Assembly (NCBI RefSeq): GCF_014203545.1
Contig: NZ_JACHJG010000003.1
Coordinates: 1-64,000, forward strand
Source: Streptomyces netropsis
GTDB lineage: Bacteria > Actinomycetota > Actinomycetes > Streptomycetales > Streptomycetaceae
Length of the DNA stretch: 64,000 nt
Reading direction: 5' to 3'
The notes below the pieces were generated by a model. The model had not been told where the DNA came from, did no database searches, and worked only from the letters and a program-made list of their open reading frames with translations. Both the position numbers and the translations under genes were made by a program. Positions 8,165-16,035 of the stretch are shown piece after piece; within the stretch, counting starts at the first letter, position 1; every line of letters starts with the position of its first letter.

Positions 8165-9453
8165 GGAACCACCGTCGCCGCCCCGCCCACGTTCTTCAGG
8201 TCGATGTCCCGCGTCTCGCGCATGGTGAGGTAGACGATCAGGGAGACGGCCGCGCAGCCCGCCACGTACCAGTAGTAGCCGGACTCGATGCCGCCCTTCT
8301 TGAACCACAGCGCCACGTATTCCGCCGTCCCCCCGAAGAGCGCGTTGGCGATGGCGTACGGCAGGGCGACTCCCAGCGACCGTACGCCGGTGGGGAACAG
8401 CTCCGCCTTCACGCACGCGTTGATCGACGTGTAACCGGTGACGACGATCAGCGCCAGCAGGGCCAGGCCCAACGCCGGCCAGAAGGAACCCGCGTGCCCG
8501 AGCAGCGTCATGATCGGCACGGTCAGGAAGGTGGAGCCCACGGCGAAGGTGACGAGCAGCGGGCGGCGGCCGATGCGGTCCGAGAGGGCGCCCGCGAGGG
8601 GCTGCAGGCACATGAAGACGAAGAGGGCGCAGAAGCTGACGAGGGTCGCCGTCTGCTTGGACAGACCCGCGCTGTTGGAGAGGTACTTGGTGAGGTACGT
8701 CGTGTACGTGTAGTACGCGACCGTGCCGCCCATGGTCAGCGCGACGACGAGGAACGCCTCGCGCTTGTGCCGCAGCAGCGCCTTGATCGTGCCGCGGTCC
8801 TCGTGCGAGGTCTCGCCCGACTCCTCGTACACCTCCGTCTCCAGCATGTTGCGCCGCAGATAGAAGATGACGGCCGCGCCGAGCGCGCCGACGACGAAGG
8901 GGATGCGCCAGCCCCAGCTGTGCAGCGCGCTGTCGGACAGGGTGTGTTGCAGGAGGATCTGCAGACCGAGGCCGACGAGCTGGCCCGCGGTCATGGACAC
9001 GTACTGGAAGCTGGAGGCGAAGCCGCGGCGGCCGGGCGCGGACGCCTCGGTGAGGTAGGTGGCACTGGCCGCGTACTCGCCGCCGACCGAGAGGCCCTGG
9101 AGCAGTCGGGCGACCAGCAGGACGGCCGCGCCGCCGTAGCCCGCGACCGCGTAGGTCGGCGCGATGGCGATCAGTACGGCGGAGGCCGACATCAAGGTGA
9201 CGGTCAAGGTGAGCGCCGACTTGCGGCCGCGCCGGTCGCCGACGCGGCCGAGCAGCCAGCCACCGAGGGGACGCATGAAGAAGCCGACGGCGAAGAGGCC
9301 CGCGGTGTTCATGAGCTTCGCCGTGTCGTCACCCGAGGGGAAGAAGGCACCCGCGAAGTAGGTGGCGAAGCTGGCGTACACGAACCAGTCGAACCATTCG
9401 ACCATGTTGCCGGCCGAGCCGACCCAGATCTTCTTCCAGTGCTGTCGTCCCAT
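8089..9453 (-). CDS. MFS metabolite:H+ symporter (MHS family)
   Basis: 454-residue, 12-helix permease related to alpha-ketoglutarate, citrate and proline/betaine symporters. Features are GNMVEWFDWFVY at the first helix, GGWLLGRVGDRRGRK after helix 2, the LLQGLSVGGEYAAS helix typical of MHS proteins, and a second DRIGRRP loop in the C-half. The last 20 or so residues (RPAIEDTTEPAKSS...SPPGV) are not membrane and are encoded by two partial copies of a dispersed repeat, so the original C-terminus probably ended earlier. It lies between ilvE and cimA on the same strand; a keto-acid substrate would suit the context but is a guess. Confidence 0.87.
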   Translation of the reverse strand: MGRQHWKKIWVGSAGNMVEWFDWFVYASFATYFAGAFFPSGDDTAKLMNTAGLFAVGFFMRPLGGWLLGRVGDRRGRKSALTLTVTLMSASAVLIAIAPTYAVAGYGGAAVLLVARLLQGLSVGGEYAASATYLTEASAPGRRGFASSFQYVSMTAGQLVGLGLQILLQHTLSDSALHSWGWRIPFVVGALGAAVIFYLRRNMLETEVYEESGETSHEDRGTIKALLRHKREAFLVVALTMGGTVAYYTYTTYLTKYLSNSAGLSKQTATLVSFCALFVFMCLQPLAGALSDRIGRRPLLVTFAVGSTFLTVPIMTLLGHAGSFWPALGLALLALIVVTGYTSINACVKAELFPTGVRSLGVALPYAIANALFGGTAEYVALWFKKGGIESGYYWYVAGCAAVSLIVYLTMRETRDIDLKNVGGAATVVPARPAIEDTTEPAKSSPAQSSPPGV

Positions 9454-9557
9454 GGTCGATCACGTTGGCGGAACGACACGTGCCGGACAAGGGGCCGGGC
9501 GGCAACGATCATGCCAACTTGCGTGCGTTGCGTTCACGGCGGCCGCCCGGGCCCCGA

Positions 9558-9602
9558 ACCGCCGAGGCCGCCCCGACGGTTCGTCGGGGCGGCCTCGGCG
9601 GT
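9558..9602 (-). terminator. ilvE terminator
   Basis: A 19-bp perfect stem: CCGCCGAGGCCGCCCCGA (9559-9576) pairs with 9584-9601 around a 7-base loop, plus a closing A-T pair. It starts just past the ilvE stop and before the symporter gene. No U-tract is seen, as is common for Streptomyces terminators. Confidence 0.8.
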
Positions 9603-9615
9603 GGCGGCAGCGGGC

Positions 9616-10722
9616 TCAGCCCAGCGGGTGCATCCAGCCGCGGGTGTCCTCGGCCTTGCCGGTCTGGATGTCGAGCAGCGCCTCGCGCAGCTTCATCGTG
9701 ACCACGCCCGGCTGCCCGTCGGCCTGGGTCCACTCGGCGCCCGCGGACTTCACGGAGCCGACCGGGGTGATGACCGCGGCCGTGCCGCAGGCGAACACCT
9801 CGGTGAGCGTGCCGTTCTCGGTGTCGCGCTTCCAGTCCTCGGTGGAGATGCGGCCTTCCTCGGACTCGTAACCGAGCTCCTTGGCGAGCTTCAGCAGGGA
9901 GTCACGGGTGACGCCGGCGAGCAGCGAGCCGGTGAGCTCGGGGGTGACGATCCTGGGCTGCTCATTGGCCTCGGCCCCGTACACGAAGTACAGGTTCATG
10001 CCGCCCATCTCCTCGACCCAGCGGTGCTCCAGGGCGTCGAGCCAGACCACCTGGTCGCAGCCCTTCTCCGCCGCCTCGGCCTGGGCGAGCAGGGAGGCCG
10101 CGTAGTTGCCGCCGGTCTTGGCGAAGCCCATGCCGCCGGGCACCGCGCGGACGTAGTTCTCGGAGAGCCAGACGGAGACCGGCTTCACGCCGCCGGGGAA
10201 GTACGCTCCCGCGGGCGAGGCGATGACGATGAAGAGGTACTCGTTGGCGGGCCGCACACCGAGGCCGACCTCGGTCGCGATCATGAACGGGCGCAGGTAG
10301 AGGGACTCCTCGCCGCCGTGCTCGGGCACCCACTTCTTGTCCTGCTGGACCAGCACGTCACAGGCCTCGATGAAGGTCTCGACGGGCAGCTCCGGCATGG
10401 CCAGGCGGCGGGCGGACTTCTGGAAGCGCTCGGCGTTGGCCTCGGGCCGGAAGGTGGCGACCGAGCCGTCGGGGCGGCGGTAGGCCTTCAGGCCCTCGAA
10501 GATCTCCTGCGCGTAGTGCAGGGTCATGTTGGCCGGGTCGATCGACAGCGGCGCGTACGGCACGAGCTGTCCGTCGTGCCAGCCACGGCCCTCGGTCCAC
10601 TTGATGGTGACCATGTGGTCGGTGAAGTGCCGGCCGAAACCGGGGCTGGCCAGGATCTTCTCGCGCTCCGCGTCGGACAGCGGGTGCGAGGAGGGCTTGA
10701 GCTCGATCGTGGGCGTCGTCAT
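9616..10722 (-). CDS. ilvE: Branched-chain amino-acid aminotransferase
   Basis: PLP enzyme, fold type IV, catalysing the last step of valine, leucine and isoleucine synthesis or the first step of their breakdown. The 368 residues match class IIb enzymes. Landmarks are [37 protein letters not shown], the PLP lysine in [13 protein letters not shown], the MGGMNLYFV strand and the [12 protein letters not shown] loop. The ATG at 10722 has AAGGTGAAGGA upstream. It lies downstream of leuB with a structured 260-base gap. Confidence 0.95.
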   Translation of the reverse strand: MTTPTIELKPSSHPLSDAEREKILASPGFGRHFTDHMVTIKWTEGRGWHDGQLVPYAPLSIDPANMTLHYAQEIFEGLKAYRRPDGSVATFRPEANAERFQKSARRLAMPELPVETFIEACDVLVQQDKKWVPEHGGEESLYLRPFMIATEVGLGVRPANEYLFIVIASPAGAYFPGGVKPVSVWLSENYVRAVPGGMGFAKTGGNYAASLLAQAEAAEKGCDQVVWLDALEHRWVEEMGGMNLYFVYGAEANEQPRIVTPELTGSLLAGVTRDSLLKLAKELGYESEEGRISTEDWKRDTENGTLTEVFACGTAAVITPVGSVKSAGAEWTQADGQPGVVTMKLREALLDIQTGKAEDTRGWMHPLG

Positions 10723-10810
10723 GAATGCGTGTCCTTCACCTTGGTGTGTGGCGGACCGCGCTCATTCCGTCCCGATCGACTCGAGGACGTCCGAGCTTCC
10801 CCTCATACCG

Positions 10811-10845
10811 CGGCCCCACGTTCGATTATCGCTCGCGTGGGGCCG
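10811..10845 (-). promoter_or_regulatory. Hairpin in the ilvE 5' region
   Basis: CGGCCCCACG (10811-10820) pairs perfectly with CGTGGGGCCG (10836-10845) around a 15-base loop, about 90 bases before ilvE. No U-tract follows it in the ilvE direction, so it is not a plain terminator. It may be part of a 5' UTR structure or an operator. I found no convincing leader peptide with branched-chain codons nearby. Confidence 0.35.
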
Positions 10846-10851
10846 TGGACG

Positions 10852-10900
10852 AAAAAACCGTGCGCGGCCCTGGATGGATGGTCGCACCCAACCGCGCGGT
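10852..10900 (-). terminator. Terminator between leuB and ilvE
   Basis: Read leftwards, ACCG-CGCGG (10892-10900 arm) pairs with CCGCG-CA-CGGT (10857-10867 arm) with a two-base bulge, and six Ts follow directly. It lies about 85 bases past the leuB stop. It would end leuB transcription or act as an attenuator for ilvE. Confidence 0.55.
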
Positions 10901-10983
10901 AGCACAGCGATCCATCTCATATAGCGGTGCTCTACATCTACAGCACTGCCGTCAGGGATGGCGCCGGAGCCGTGGCGGCCGGG

Positions 10984-12024
10984 TCAGCCGGATACTCGTG
11001 CGGCGAGCGCGTCGCCGATCTCGTCCGTCGTCCGGGGTGAACCGTCGCGAGCGGCGAGGTCGTCGGCGACGGCCGCCTCGACACGGGCCGCCTCCGCCTC
11101 GTGACCGAGGTGGCGCAGCAGGAGCGCGACGGAGAGGACGGCGGCCGTGGGGTCGGCCTTGCCGGTGCCGGCGATGTCGGGCGCGGAGCCGTGGACCGGC
11201 TCGAACATCGACGGGAAGGCGCCGGTCGGGTTGATGTTCCCGGAGGCGGCCAGCCCGATGCCACCGGTGACGGCGGCGGCGAGGTCGGTGAGGATGTCAC
11301 CGAAGAGGTTGTCGGTGACGATGACGTCGAAGCGCTCGGGCTGGGTGACGAAGAAGATCGTCGCGGCGTCGACGTGCAGATAGTCGGTGGTGACCTCGGG
11401 GTACTCCAGGCCGACCCGGTCGAAGACGTTCTTCCACAGGTGGCCCGCGTAGACGAGGACGTTGTTCTTGTGGACGAGGGTCAGCTTCTTGCGCGGCCGG
11501 GCCTGCGCGCGCTCGTACGCGTCACGCACCACGCGCTCCACGCCCAGTGCCGTGTTGAGGCTGACCTCGGTGGCGACCTCGTCGGGGGTGCCGGTGCGCA
11601 GGCTGCCGCCGTTGCCGACGTAGGGGCCCTCGGTGCCCTCGCGGACGACGACGAAGTCGATCTCCGGGCGCCCGGCCAGCGGGGTGTCCGTGTTGGGGAA
11701 GAGCTTCGAGGGACGCAGGTTGACGTAGTGGTCGAAGGCGAAGCGCAGCTTGAGCAGCAGCCCGCGCTCGAGCACGCCGGACGGCACGGAGGGGTCGCCG
11801 ACCGCGCCGAGCAGGATCGCGTCGTGGTCCTTGAGGGAGGCGAGTTCGGCGTCCGTCAGGGTCTCGCCCGTCGCGTGCCAGCGCCGGGCGCCGAGATCGT
11901 ACTCCCGGGTCTCCAGCTTCACGTCCGAGGGAAGGACGGCCGTGAGGACCTTGAGGCCCTGGGCCACGACTTCCTGGCCGATACCGTCACCGGGGATCAC
12001 TGCGAGGCGCATGGTGCGAGACAT
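10984..12024 (-). CDS. leuB: 3-isopropylmalate dehydrogenase
   Basis: NAD-dependent oxidative decarboxylation of 3-isopropylmalate in leucine synthesis. The 346 residues carry [17 protein letters not shown] at the N-terminus, the substrate arginines in [20 protein letters not shown] and [15 protein letters not shown], the metal-binding [29 protein letters not shown] region and the NAD-loop motif [21 protein letters not shown]. It is the actinobacterial short type. I chose ATG 12024 ([12 protein letters not shown]) over an upstream GTG at 12060 because it matches other Streptomyces LeuB starts. A phosphatase gene is divergent. Confidence 0.95.
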   Translation of the reverse strand: MSRTMRLAVIPGDGIGQEVVAQGLKVLTAVLPSDVKLETREYDLGARRWHATGETLTDAELASLKDHDAILLGAVGDPSVPSGVLERGLLLKLRFAFDHYVNLRPSKLFPNTDTPLAGRPEIDFVVVREGTEGPYVGNGGSLRTGTPDEVATEVSLNTALGVERVVRDAYERAQARPRKKLTLVHKNNVLVYAGHLWKNVFDRVGLEYPEVTTDYLHVDAATIFFVTQPERFDVIVTDNLFGDILTDLAAAVTGGIGLAASGNINPTGAFPSMFEPVHGSAPDIAGTGKADPTAAVLSVALLLRHLGHEAEAARVEAAVADDLAARDGSPRTTDEIGDALAARVSG

Positions 12025-12092
12025 ATCGGGACCGTACTCCGCCGTCCCGGTGGTTGACACGCAACGTCCACGATACGGACAGATGGCAGTCC

Positions 12093-12114
12093 GGTCAGGT
12101 CACGTTCACCCCAA
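12093..12114 (+). promoter_or_regulatory. Candidate PHO box for the acid phosphatase gene
   Basis: Two abutting 11-base units, GGTCAGGTCAC (12093-12103) and GTTCACCCCAA (12104-12114), follow the PhoP direct-repeat pattern of Streptomyces (GTTCACC core every 11 bases). The second unit is a strong match and the first shares only its GGTCA head. They end 40 bases before the phosphatase start. Confidence 0.5.
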
Positions 12115-12154
12115 GTACGGGACGGTGTCGCTCGTTCCTGGGACGTTTTCGAGC

Positions 12155-13738
12155 ATGGAGACACCACGGGTAGGCATTCCCGATCACCTGGCCGTCCGGA
12201 TGACGATGGCGGAGCAGCACGAGTACCTGCGGACGAAGCTCACCCGGCGCGGGATGCTGCGCACCGGTGCCGCCGCGGCCGGGACGGTCGCCGGGATGGG
12301 CGTCCTCGGCGGCGCGAGCGCGTACGCGGTGACCGGCCCCACCCTGGTCGACGCGCCCGCGACCGCCCGGGTGGACGGCTCGCTGGTGGCGCCCTTCGGC
12401 CGCCATCTCGCCTTCGGCGCCGATCCGCAGACGCAGATGCGGATCTCCTGGCAGGTGCCGTTCGCGGTCAAGAGCCCGTTCGTCCGGGTGGGCCTCGAAC
12501 CGTGGGACCTCGACCTGCGCGTCGAGGCGGAGGTGCGCGCTCTGCACACGCCCGCGCTCAGCGACAAGCTCCCGGCCGTCGACCAGGTCTATCTGCACGC
12601 CGCATTGGACGGCCTCCTCCCGGGCAGGACCTACTACTACGGCGTCGGCCACACCGGCCACGACCCCGCCGACCCGCGTCACTTCGCGACCGTCGGCACC
12701 TTCCGCACCGCCCCGGACCACGCGGAGAAATTCGTCTTCACCGCCTTCGGCGACCAGGGTGTCAGCTACGACGCGCTCGCCAACGACCAGCTGATCCTCG
12801 GCCAGGACCCGGCCTTCCATCTCCACGCGGGCGACATCTGCTACGCCGACAACAGCGGCGCGGGCAAGCCGACGGACGTCTACGACGCGCGGGTGTGGGA
12901 CCAGTTCCTCGCGCAGACCGAGTCGGTGGCGGCACGGGTGCCATGGATGGTGACCACCGGCAACCACGACATGGAGGCCTGGTACTCCCCCAACGGCTAC
13001 GGCGGCCAGCGCGCCCGCTGGACCCTGCCGGACAACGGCTTCGACGCGCGCCACGCACCGGGGGTCTACTCCTTCACCTACGGAAACGTGGGCGTCGTCG
13101 CATTGGACGCCAACGACGTCTCGTACGAGATCGCCGCCAACACCGGCTACACCGGCGGCAGACAGACCGCCTGGCTGGACCGGCGGCTGCGGGAGCTGCG
13201 CGCGCAGCGCGGGATCGACTTCCTCGTCGTCTTCTTCCACCACTGCGCGTTCTCGACGACGAAGGCGCACGCCTCGGACGGCGGGGTGCGCGACGCGTGG
13301 CTGCCGCTGTTCGAGGAACACCAGGTGGACCTGGTCGTCAACGGCCACAACCACGTCTACGAACGGACCGACGCGATCCGGGGCAGGCGGGTGGGCAGGA
13401 AGGTCCCGATCGGCGGGAGCGTCGACTCGACGCGGGACGGCATCGTGTACGTCACCGCGGGCGGGGCGGGCAAGGCGCTGTACGACTTCCCCGTGCCGGA
13501 CAGCTACGAGGGCCATGTGAAGGACCTCGACGGTGTCGCCAGCTACCACTGGGAGAAGGGCCGGGTGAAGAAGCCGGAAACGGTGGAGTGGTCACGCGTG
13601 CGGTACACCGGCTTCTCTTTCCTCGCCGTCGAGGCCGAGCCGGGCCGTCACCCACGACTGCGGGTGACGGCACTGGCGGAGAGCGGCGCGCGGGTGGATC
13701 ACTTCACGGTGACGCGGAGCGGAGCCGGGAAGGAATAG
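12155..13738 (+). CDS. Tat-exported purple acid phosphatase-like metallophosphoesterase
   Basis: 527-residue secreted phosphatase. The N-terminus holds a Tat signal (LTRRGMLRTGAAAAGTV near residue 30). An Fn3-like N-terminal domain typical of purple acid phosphatases (PQTQMRISWQVP) is followed by the dimetal motifs GDQG, HAGDICYAD, TGNHDME, FFHHCAFS and NGHNHVYER in order. It would release phosphate from organic esters outside the cell, which suits the PHO-box-like element upstream. The ATG at 12155 lacks a clear ribosome site; in-frame ATGs near 12200 are alternatives, but they still precede the Tat motif. The stop codon lies in the first copy of a 39-bp tandem repeat. Confidence 0.87.
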   Translation: METPRVGIPDHLAVRMTMAEQHEYLRTKLTRRGMLRTGAAAAGTVAGMGVLGGASAYAVTGPTLVDAPATARVDGSLVAPFGRHLAFGADPQTQMRISWQVPFAVKSPFVRVGLEPWDLDLRVEAEVRALHTPALSDKLPAVDQVYLHAALDGLLPGRTYYYGVGHTGHDPADPRHFATVGTFRTAPDHAEKFVFTAFGDQGVSYDALANDQLILGQDPAFHLHAGDICYADNSGAGKPTDVYDARVWDQFLAQTESVAARVPWMVTTGNHDMEAWYSPNGYGGQRARWTLPDNGFDARHAPGVYSFTYGNVGVVALDANDVSYEIAANTGYTGGRQTAWLDRRLRELRAQRGIDFLVVFFHHCAFSTTKAHASDGGVRDAWLPLFEEHQVDLVVNGHNHVYERTDAIRGRRVGRKVPIGGSVDSTRDGIVYVTAGGAGKALYDFPVPDSYEGHVKDLDGVASYHWEKGRVKKPETVEWSRVRYTGFSFLAVEAEPGRHPRLRVTALAESGARVDHFTVTRSGAGKE

Positions 13739-13799
13739 CACCGCACGGTGACGCGGAGCGGAGCCGGGAAGGAATAGCACCGCACGGTGACGCGGAGCG
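13706..13799. repeat. 39-bp tandem repeat at the phosphatase 3' end
   Basis: Two exact 39-base copies (13706-13744 and 13745-13783) and a partial third (13784-13799). The first copy encodes the C-terminal FTVTRSGAGKE and its TAG stop; the later copies repeat both out in the noncoding region. 39 is divisible by three, so each copy preserves the frame and stop. Confidence 0.85.
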
Positions 13800-13876
13800 C
13801 GGGCGCGACGTGACGCGCAGCGAAGGTGAAACAGCGGCTGCGGGCCGCCTCACGTGCACCTCCGCTGCGCGGCGGT

Positions 13877-13925
13877 GTCCTCAATCGCCGGAGGGGCTTG
13901 AATGAGCCCGTCCGGCGATTGAGGA
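13877..13925. terminator. REP-like palindromic repeat acting as terminator
   Basis: GTCCTCAATCGCCGGA and its complement TCCGGCGATTGAGGAC form a long stem with GGGCT/AGCCC inside. It is a full copy of the dispersed repeat also seen at 27011-27060. It lies between the phosphatase gene and a convergent small gene. Confidence 0.7.
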
Positions 13926-13997
13926 CGCGCCCGCAGGGCGCCCGCCGCCGCAGGCGGCGCAGACGACCCGCAGCCGAAAGATCCGCCGGACGGGCGA

Positions 13998-14150
13998 TCA
14001 GTGTCCCGTCACGCCGCCGTTGTCGCGGCGGTCGAGCGCGCGCTGGAGTGCGGCGGCGGCGTTGGCGCGGTCGGTCTTGCGGGCGGTGGTGTCGGACGTA
14101 CGGGCGCCGCGGGCGCTGCGGCGGGTCCTGCGGACGGCGGTCTCGGCCAT
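13998..14150 (-). CDS. Small basic hypothetical protein (50 aa)
   Basis: MAETAVRRTRRSARGARTSD... a 50-residue Arg/Ala-rich protein with a central helix (TDRANAAAALQRALDRRD). The ATG at 14150 has GAGGAG at a workable distance. There is no known domain that I recognise and no membrane segment. Its composition would suit nucleic-acid binding, but that is only a suggestion. Confidence 0.55.
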   Translation of the reverse strand: MAETAVRRTRRSARGARTSDTTARKTDRANAAAALQRALDRRDNGGVTGH

Positions 14151-14418
14151 GGAGTCACGTCTCCTCTGAAAGGAAGCCCCGAGAAGTGCGGATGAATGCC
14201 GGAAAGAGTGCGGGGGCCCGCGTACGGCAGGGGTCACCTGCGCTCACGCACCGGGCCGCAACCGCCTTCGCTCGATGGAGCGGGACGTTCGGCTGCTTCC
14301 ACGCTAGGTCAGCGGGACCGCGCTGTCTGCACATTTAGTCGGCCTTCCTACTATCTGAGACGGGGTACGGGTCCACCCGCCCGCCCGGCGCGGAAACGGG
14401 TCGGCGACAGTAGGGCCC

Positions 14419-14484
14419 ATGAACGGCCAGTACATACGCGAACCCTGGGCCCCGGCCCGCCGCACGCCCGACGAGGCGCGATGA
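14419..14484 (+). CDS. Possible 21-aa upstream ORF coupled to the CdsA-like gene
   Basis: ATG 14419 opens a 21-codon frame (MNGQYIREPW...DEAR) whose TGA overlaps the ATG of the next gene as ATGA (14481-14484). That gene has only a weak ribosome site, so translational coupling is plausible. The uORF itself has only AGGG close to its start. Confidence 0.3.
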   Translation: MNGQYIREPWAPARRTPDEAR

Positions 14485-15365
14485 GCGCTCTACTGGAGGC
14501 CGAGGAGGCGTTCGGCCGCGCCCTGCCCGTCGTCGCCGGGGCGTTGGTCGTCGGCGGTCTGGCCGTCGCGATCCTCCCCGCGCGCGTCACCGCCCGACGT
14601 GAACTGCGCCGCGCCTGGGGCACCTCGCTCGTGATGGCGCTGTTGTTCTTCACCGCGCTGTACCCGGTGGACTCGCCGGGGCCGATGCTGCTGCCGGCCG
14701 TGCTGGGGCTGGTCGCGGTCGTCGAGTACGCGCGGCTGATGCGCCTCGGCCGGGGCGAGCGGGTGGTGCTGGGCGTCGCGGCCGTGCTGCTGCCGCCGCT
14801 GGCGGACGTGGCCCACGTACTGCCGGAACGCCTCGATTTCGGTCTGCGGTTCCCGGTGCTCGTGCTGATCGCGTGCGTGGCGGCCGCGGTGCTGTCCGGG
14901 GATCCGGCGAGGGCCGGTGAGCGGGCGGCGCGCACGGTCTTCGGAGTGCTGTGGATCCCGGTGGCCCTGAGTGGACTCATGGCGCTGGACGGCACGGCGA
15001 TCGCCGTGACCGTGGCCGTCGCCTTCGGTGACGTGGCCGCCTGGTGCGGCGGGGCCCTGCTGTCCCGGCTGGGCGGCGGCCTCGCCCGGCCGTTGTCCCG
15101 GCTCTCCCCCGACCGGACCTGGGCGGGTGTGCTCACCGGGGGCATCGGCGTGGCCGTCGGTCTGAGCGCGGTCGGCGGGTTCACGGTCACGCTGTGGGCC
15201 GCGGTGCTGTGCGGCTGTGTCGTCGGCGGCCTGCTCGTTTCCGCGCTCACCCGGGAGGCCGGCGTGCGGGGCACGGGCGACTGGCTGCCGGGCTTCGGCG
15301 GTCTCCTCGACCGGCTCGGCTCCCTGTTGTTGGCGCTGCCGCTCGCGATGCTGGTGATGCTGTGA
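14481..15365 (+). CDS. CdsA-like membrane cytidylyltransferase family protein
   Basis: 294-residue, roughly eight-helix protein resembling phosphatidate cytidylyltransferase (CDP-diacylglycerol synthesis). The C-terminal signature is recognisable as SPDRTWAGVLTGG and TGDWLPGFGGLLDRLGSLLLALPL, aligning with the family S..K...KD...PGHGG..DR.DS pattern. The usual Lys-Asp residues are replaced (TGDW for KD), so catalytic competence is uncertain and it may be a second, diverged paralogue. The start is ATG 14481, possibly coupled to the 21-codon frame just upstream. Confidence 0.7.
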   Translation: MSALLEAEEAFGRALPVVAGALVVGGLAVAILPARVTARRELRRAWGTSLVMALLFFTALYPVDSPGPMLLPAVLGLVAVVEYARLMRLGRGERVVLGVAAVLLPPLADVAHVLPERLDFGLRFPVLVLIACVAAAVLSGDPARAGERAARTVFGVLWIPVALSGLMALDGTAIAVTVAVAFGDVAAWCGGALLSRLGGGLARPLSRLSPDRTWAGVLTGGIGVAVGLSAVGGFTVTLWAAVLCGCVVGGLLVSALTREAGVRGTGDWLPGFGGLLDRLGSLLLALPLAMLVML

Positions 15366-15464
15366 CGACCATCCCCGTGACAGGGGCGTGACAAAACTGC
15401 CATACGAGCACGACCCGACGGCGCCTAGGGTGATCGCCGCGGCGGTAGCCGCGATCTTGATTCA

Positions 15465-15488
15465 CCCATCGCTCCACCCATCGCTCCA
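15465..15488. repeat. 12-bp tandem duplication
   Basis: CCCATCGCTCCA occurs twice in a row (15465-15476, 15477-15488) just before the ribosome site of the SH3-like secreted protein gene. Confidence 0.7.
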
Positions 15489-15501
15489 CCCACCGGAGGA
15501 C

Positions 15502-15858
15502 ATGTCCGTGCGTCGAATATCCCTCGCGCTCACCACGGTCGCGCTGATCGGCGGTGCCGCCCTGGCCGCCCCGGCCCAGGCAGCCACCGCGGCTCCGCAG
15601 CGCGCGGCGGCCGCCAAGCCCTGCAACGCGGACAACGCGGCCATCTACACCGACGGCACCCGGCTGCGCACCAAGGCAAGCGCGTCGAGCGGCGTCAAGG
15701 GCCAGCTCTACTTCAAGGACCCGATCCGGATCCTGAGCAAGTCGGGCAAGTGGGACTACGTCCAGCTGAAGGCCAAGAGCAGGGGCGGGCTGCCCAAGGG
15801 CACCCGCGGCTACGTGGCCCACGCCAACATCATCCCGCCGTACTGCGGCGGGCTGTAG
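15502..15858 (+). CDS. Small secreted SH3-like domain protein
   Basis: 118-residue exported protein. It has a Sec signal (MSVRRISLALTTVALIGGAALAAPAQA, cut after AQA) and an SH3b-like domain (YTDGTRLRTKASASSGVKGQLYFKDPIRILSKSGKWDYVQL...TRGYVAHANI). There are two cysteines (near residues 40 and 115) that could form a disulfide. GGAGGA stands just before ATG 15502. SH3b domains often bind cell-wall peptides; the partner here is unknown. Confidence 0.8.
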   Translation: MSVRRISLALTTVALIGGAALAAPAQAATAAPQRAAAAKPCNADNAAIYTDGTRLRTKASASSGVKGQLYFKDPIRILSKSGKWDYVQLKAKSRGGLPKGTRGYVAHANIIPPYCGGL

Positions 15859-15873
15859 CACCACCGCGGCACC

Positions 15874-15905
15874 CTCCACGGCCGGTCCGGCGGCCGGCCG
15901 TGGAG
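15874..15905 (+). terminator. Terminator of the SH3-like gene
   Basis: CTCCACGGCCGG (15874-15885) pairs with CCGGCCGTGGAG (15894-15905), a 12-bp stem directly after the stop codon. A 16-base direct repeat (GACCGGGTGAACCGGG) follows. Confidence 0.7.
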
Positions 15906-15982
15906 ACCGGGTGAACCGGGAGACCGGGTGAACCGGGCCGGGGAAGCCCGGTGACCGGGGAAAACACGGCGGCGAAAAGCGA

Positions 15983-16016
15983 CGCCCCCGCCCGGCTGGG
16001 GAGCCGGGCGGGGGCG
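15983..16016 (-). terminator. Terminator of the P5C dehydrogenase gene
   Basis: CGCCCCCGCCCGGCT (15983-15997) pairs with its complement at 16002-16016 around GGGG. Read leftwards it follows the pruA stop and is trailed by a GCTTTTCG stretch. Confidence 0.8.
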
Positions 16017-16035
16017 GAACTTATGAAAGGGCTGA

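Noticed and set aside
7939..10902. 987-codon open frame on the + strand across the symporter and ilvE genes
   Set aside because: It is antisense to two clearly homologous genes, its translation is low-complexity Arg/Gly/Ala/Val-rich, and long stop-free antisense frames are normal at this GC content.
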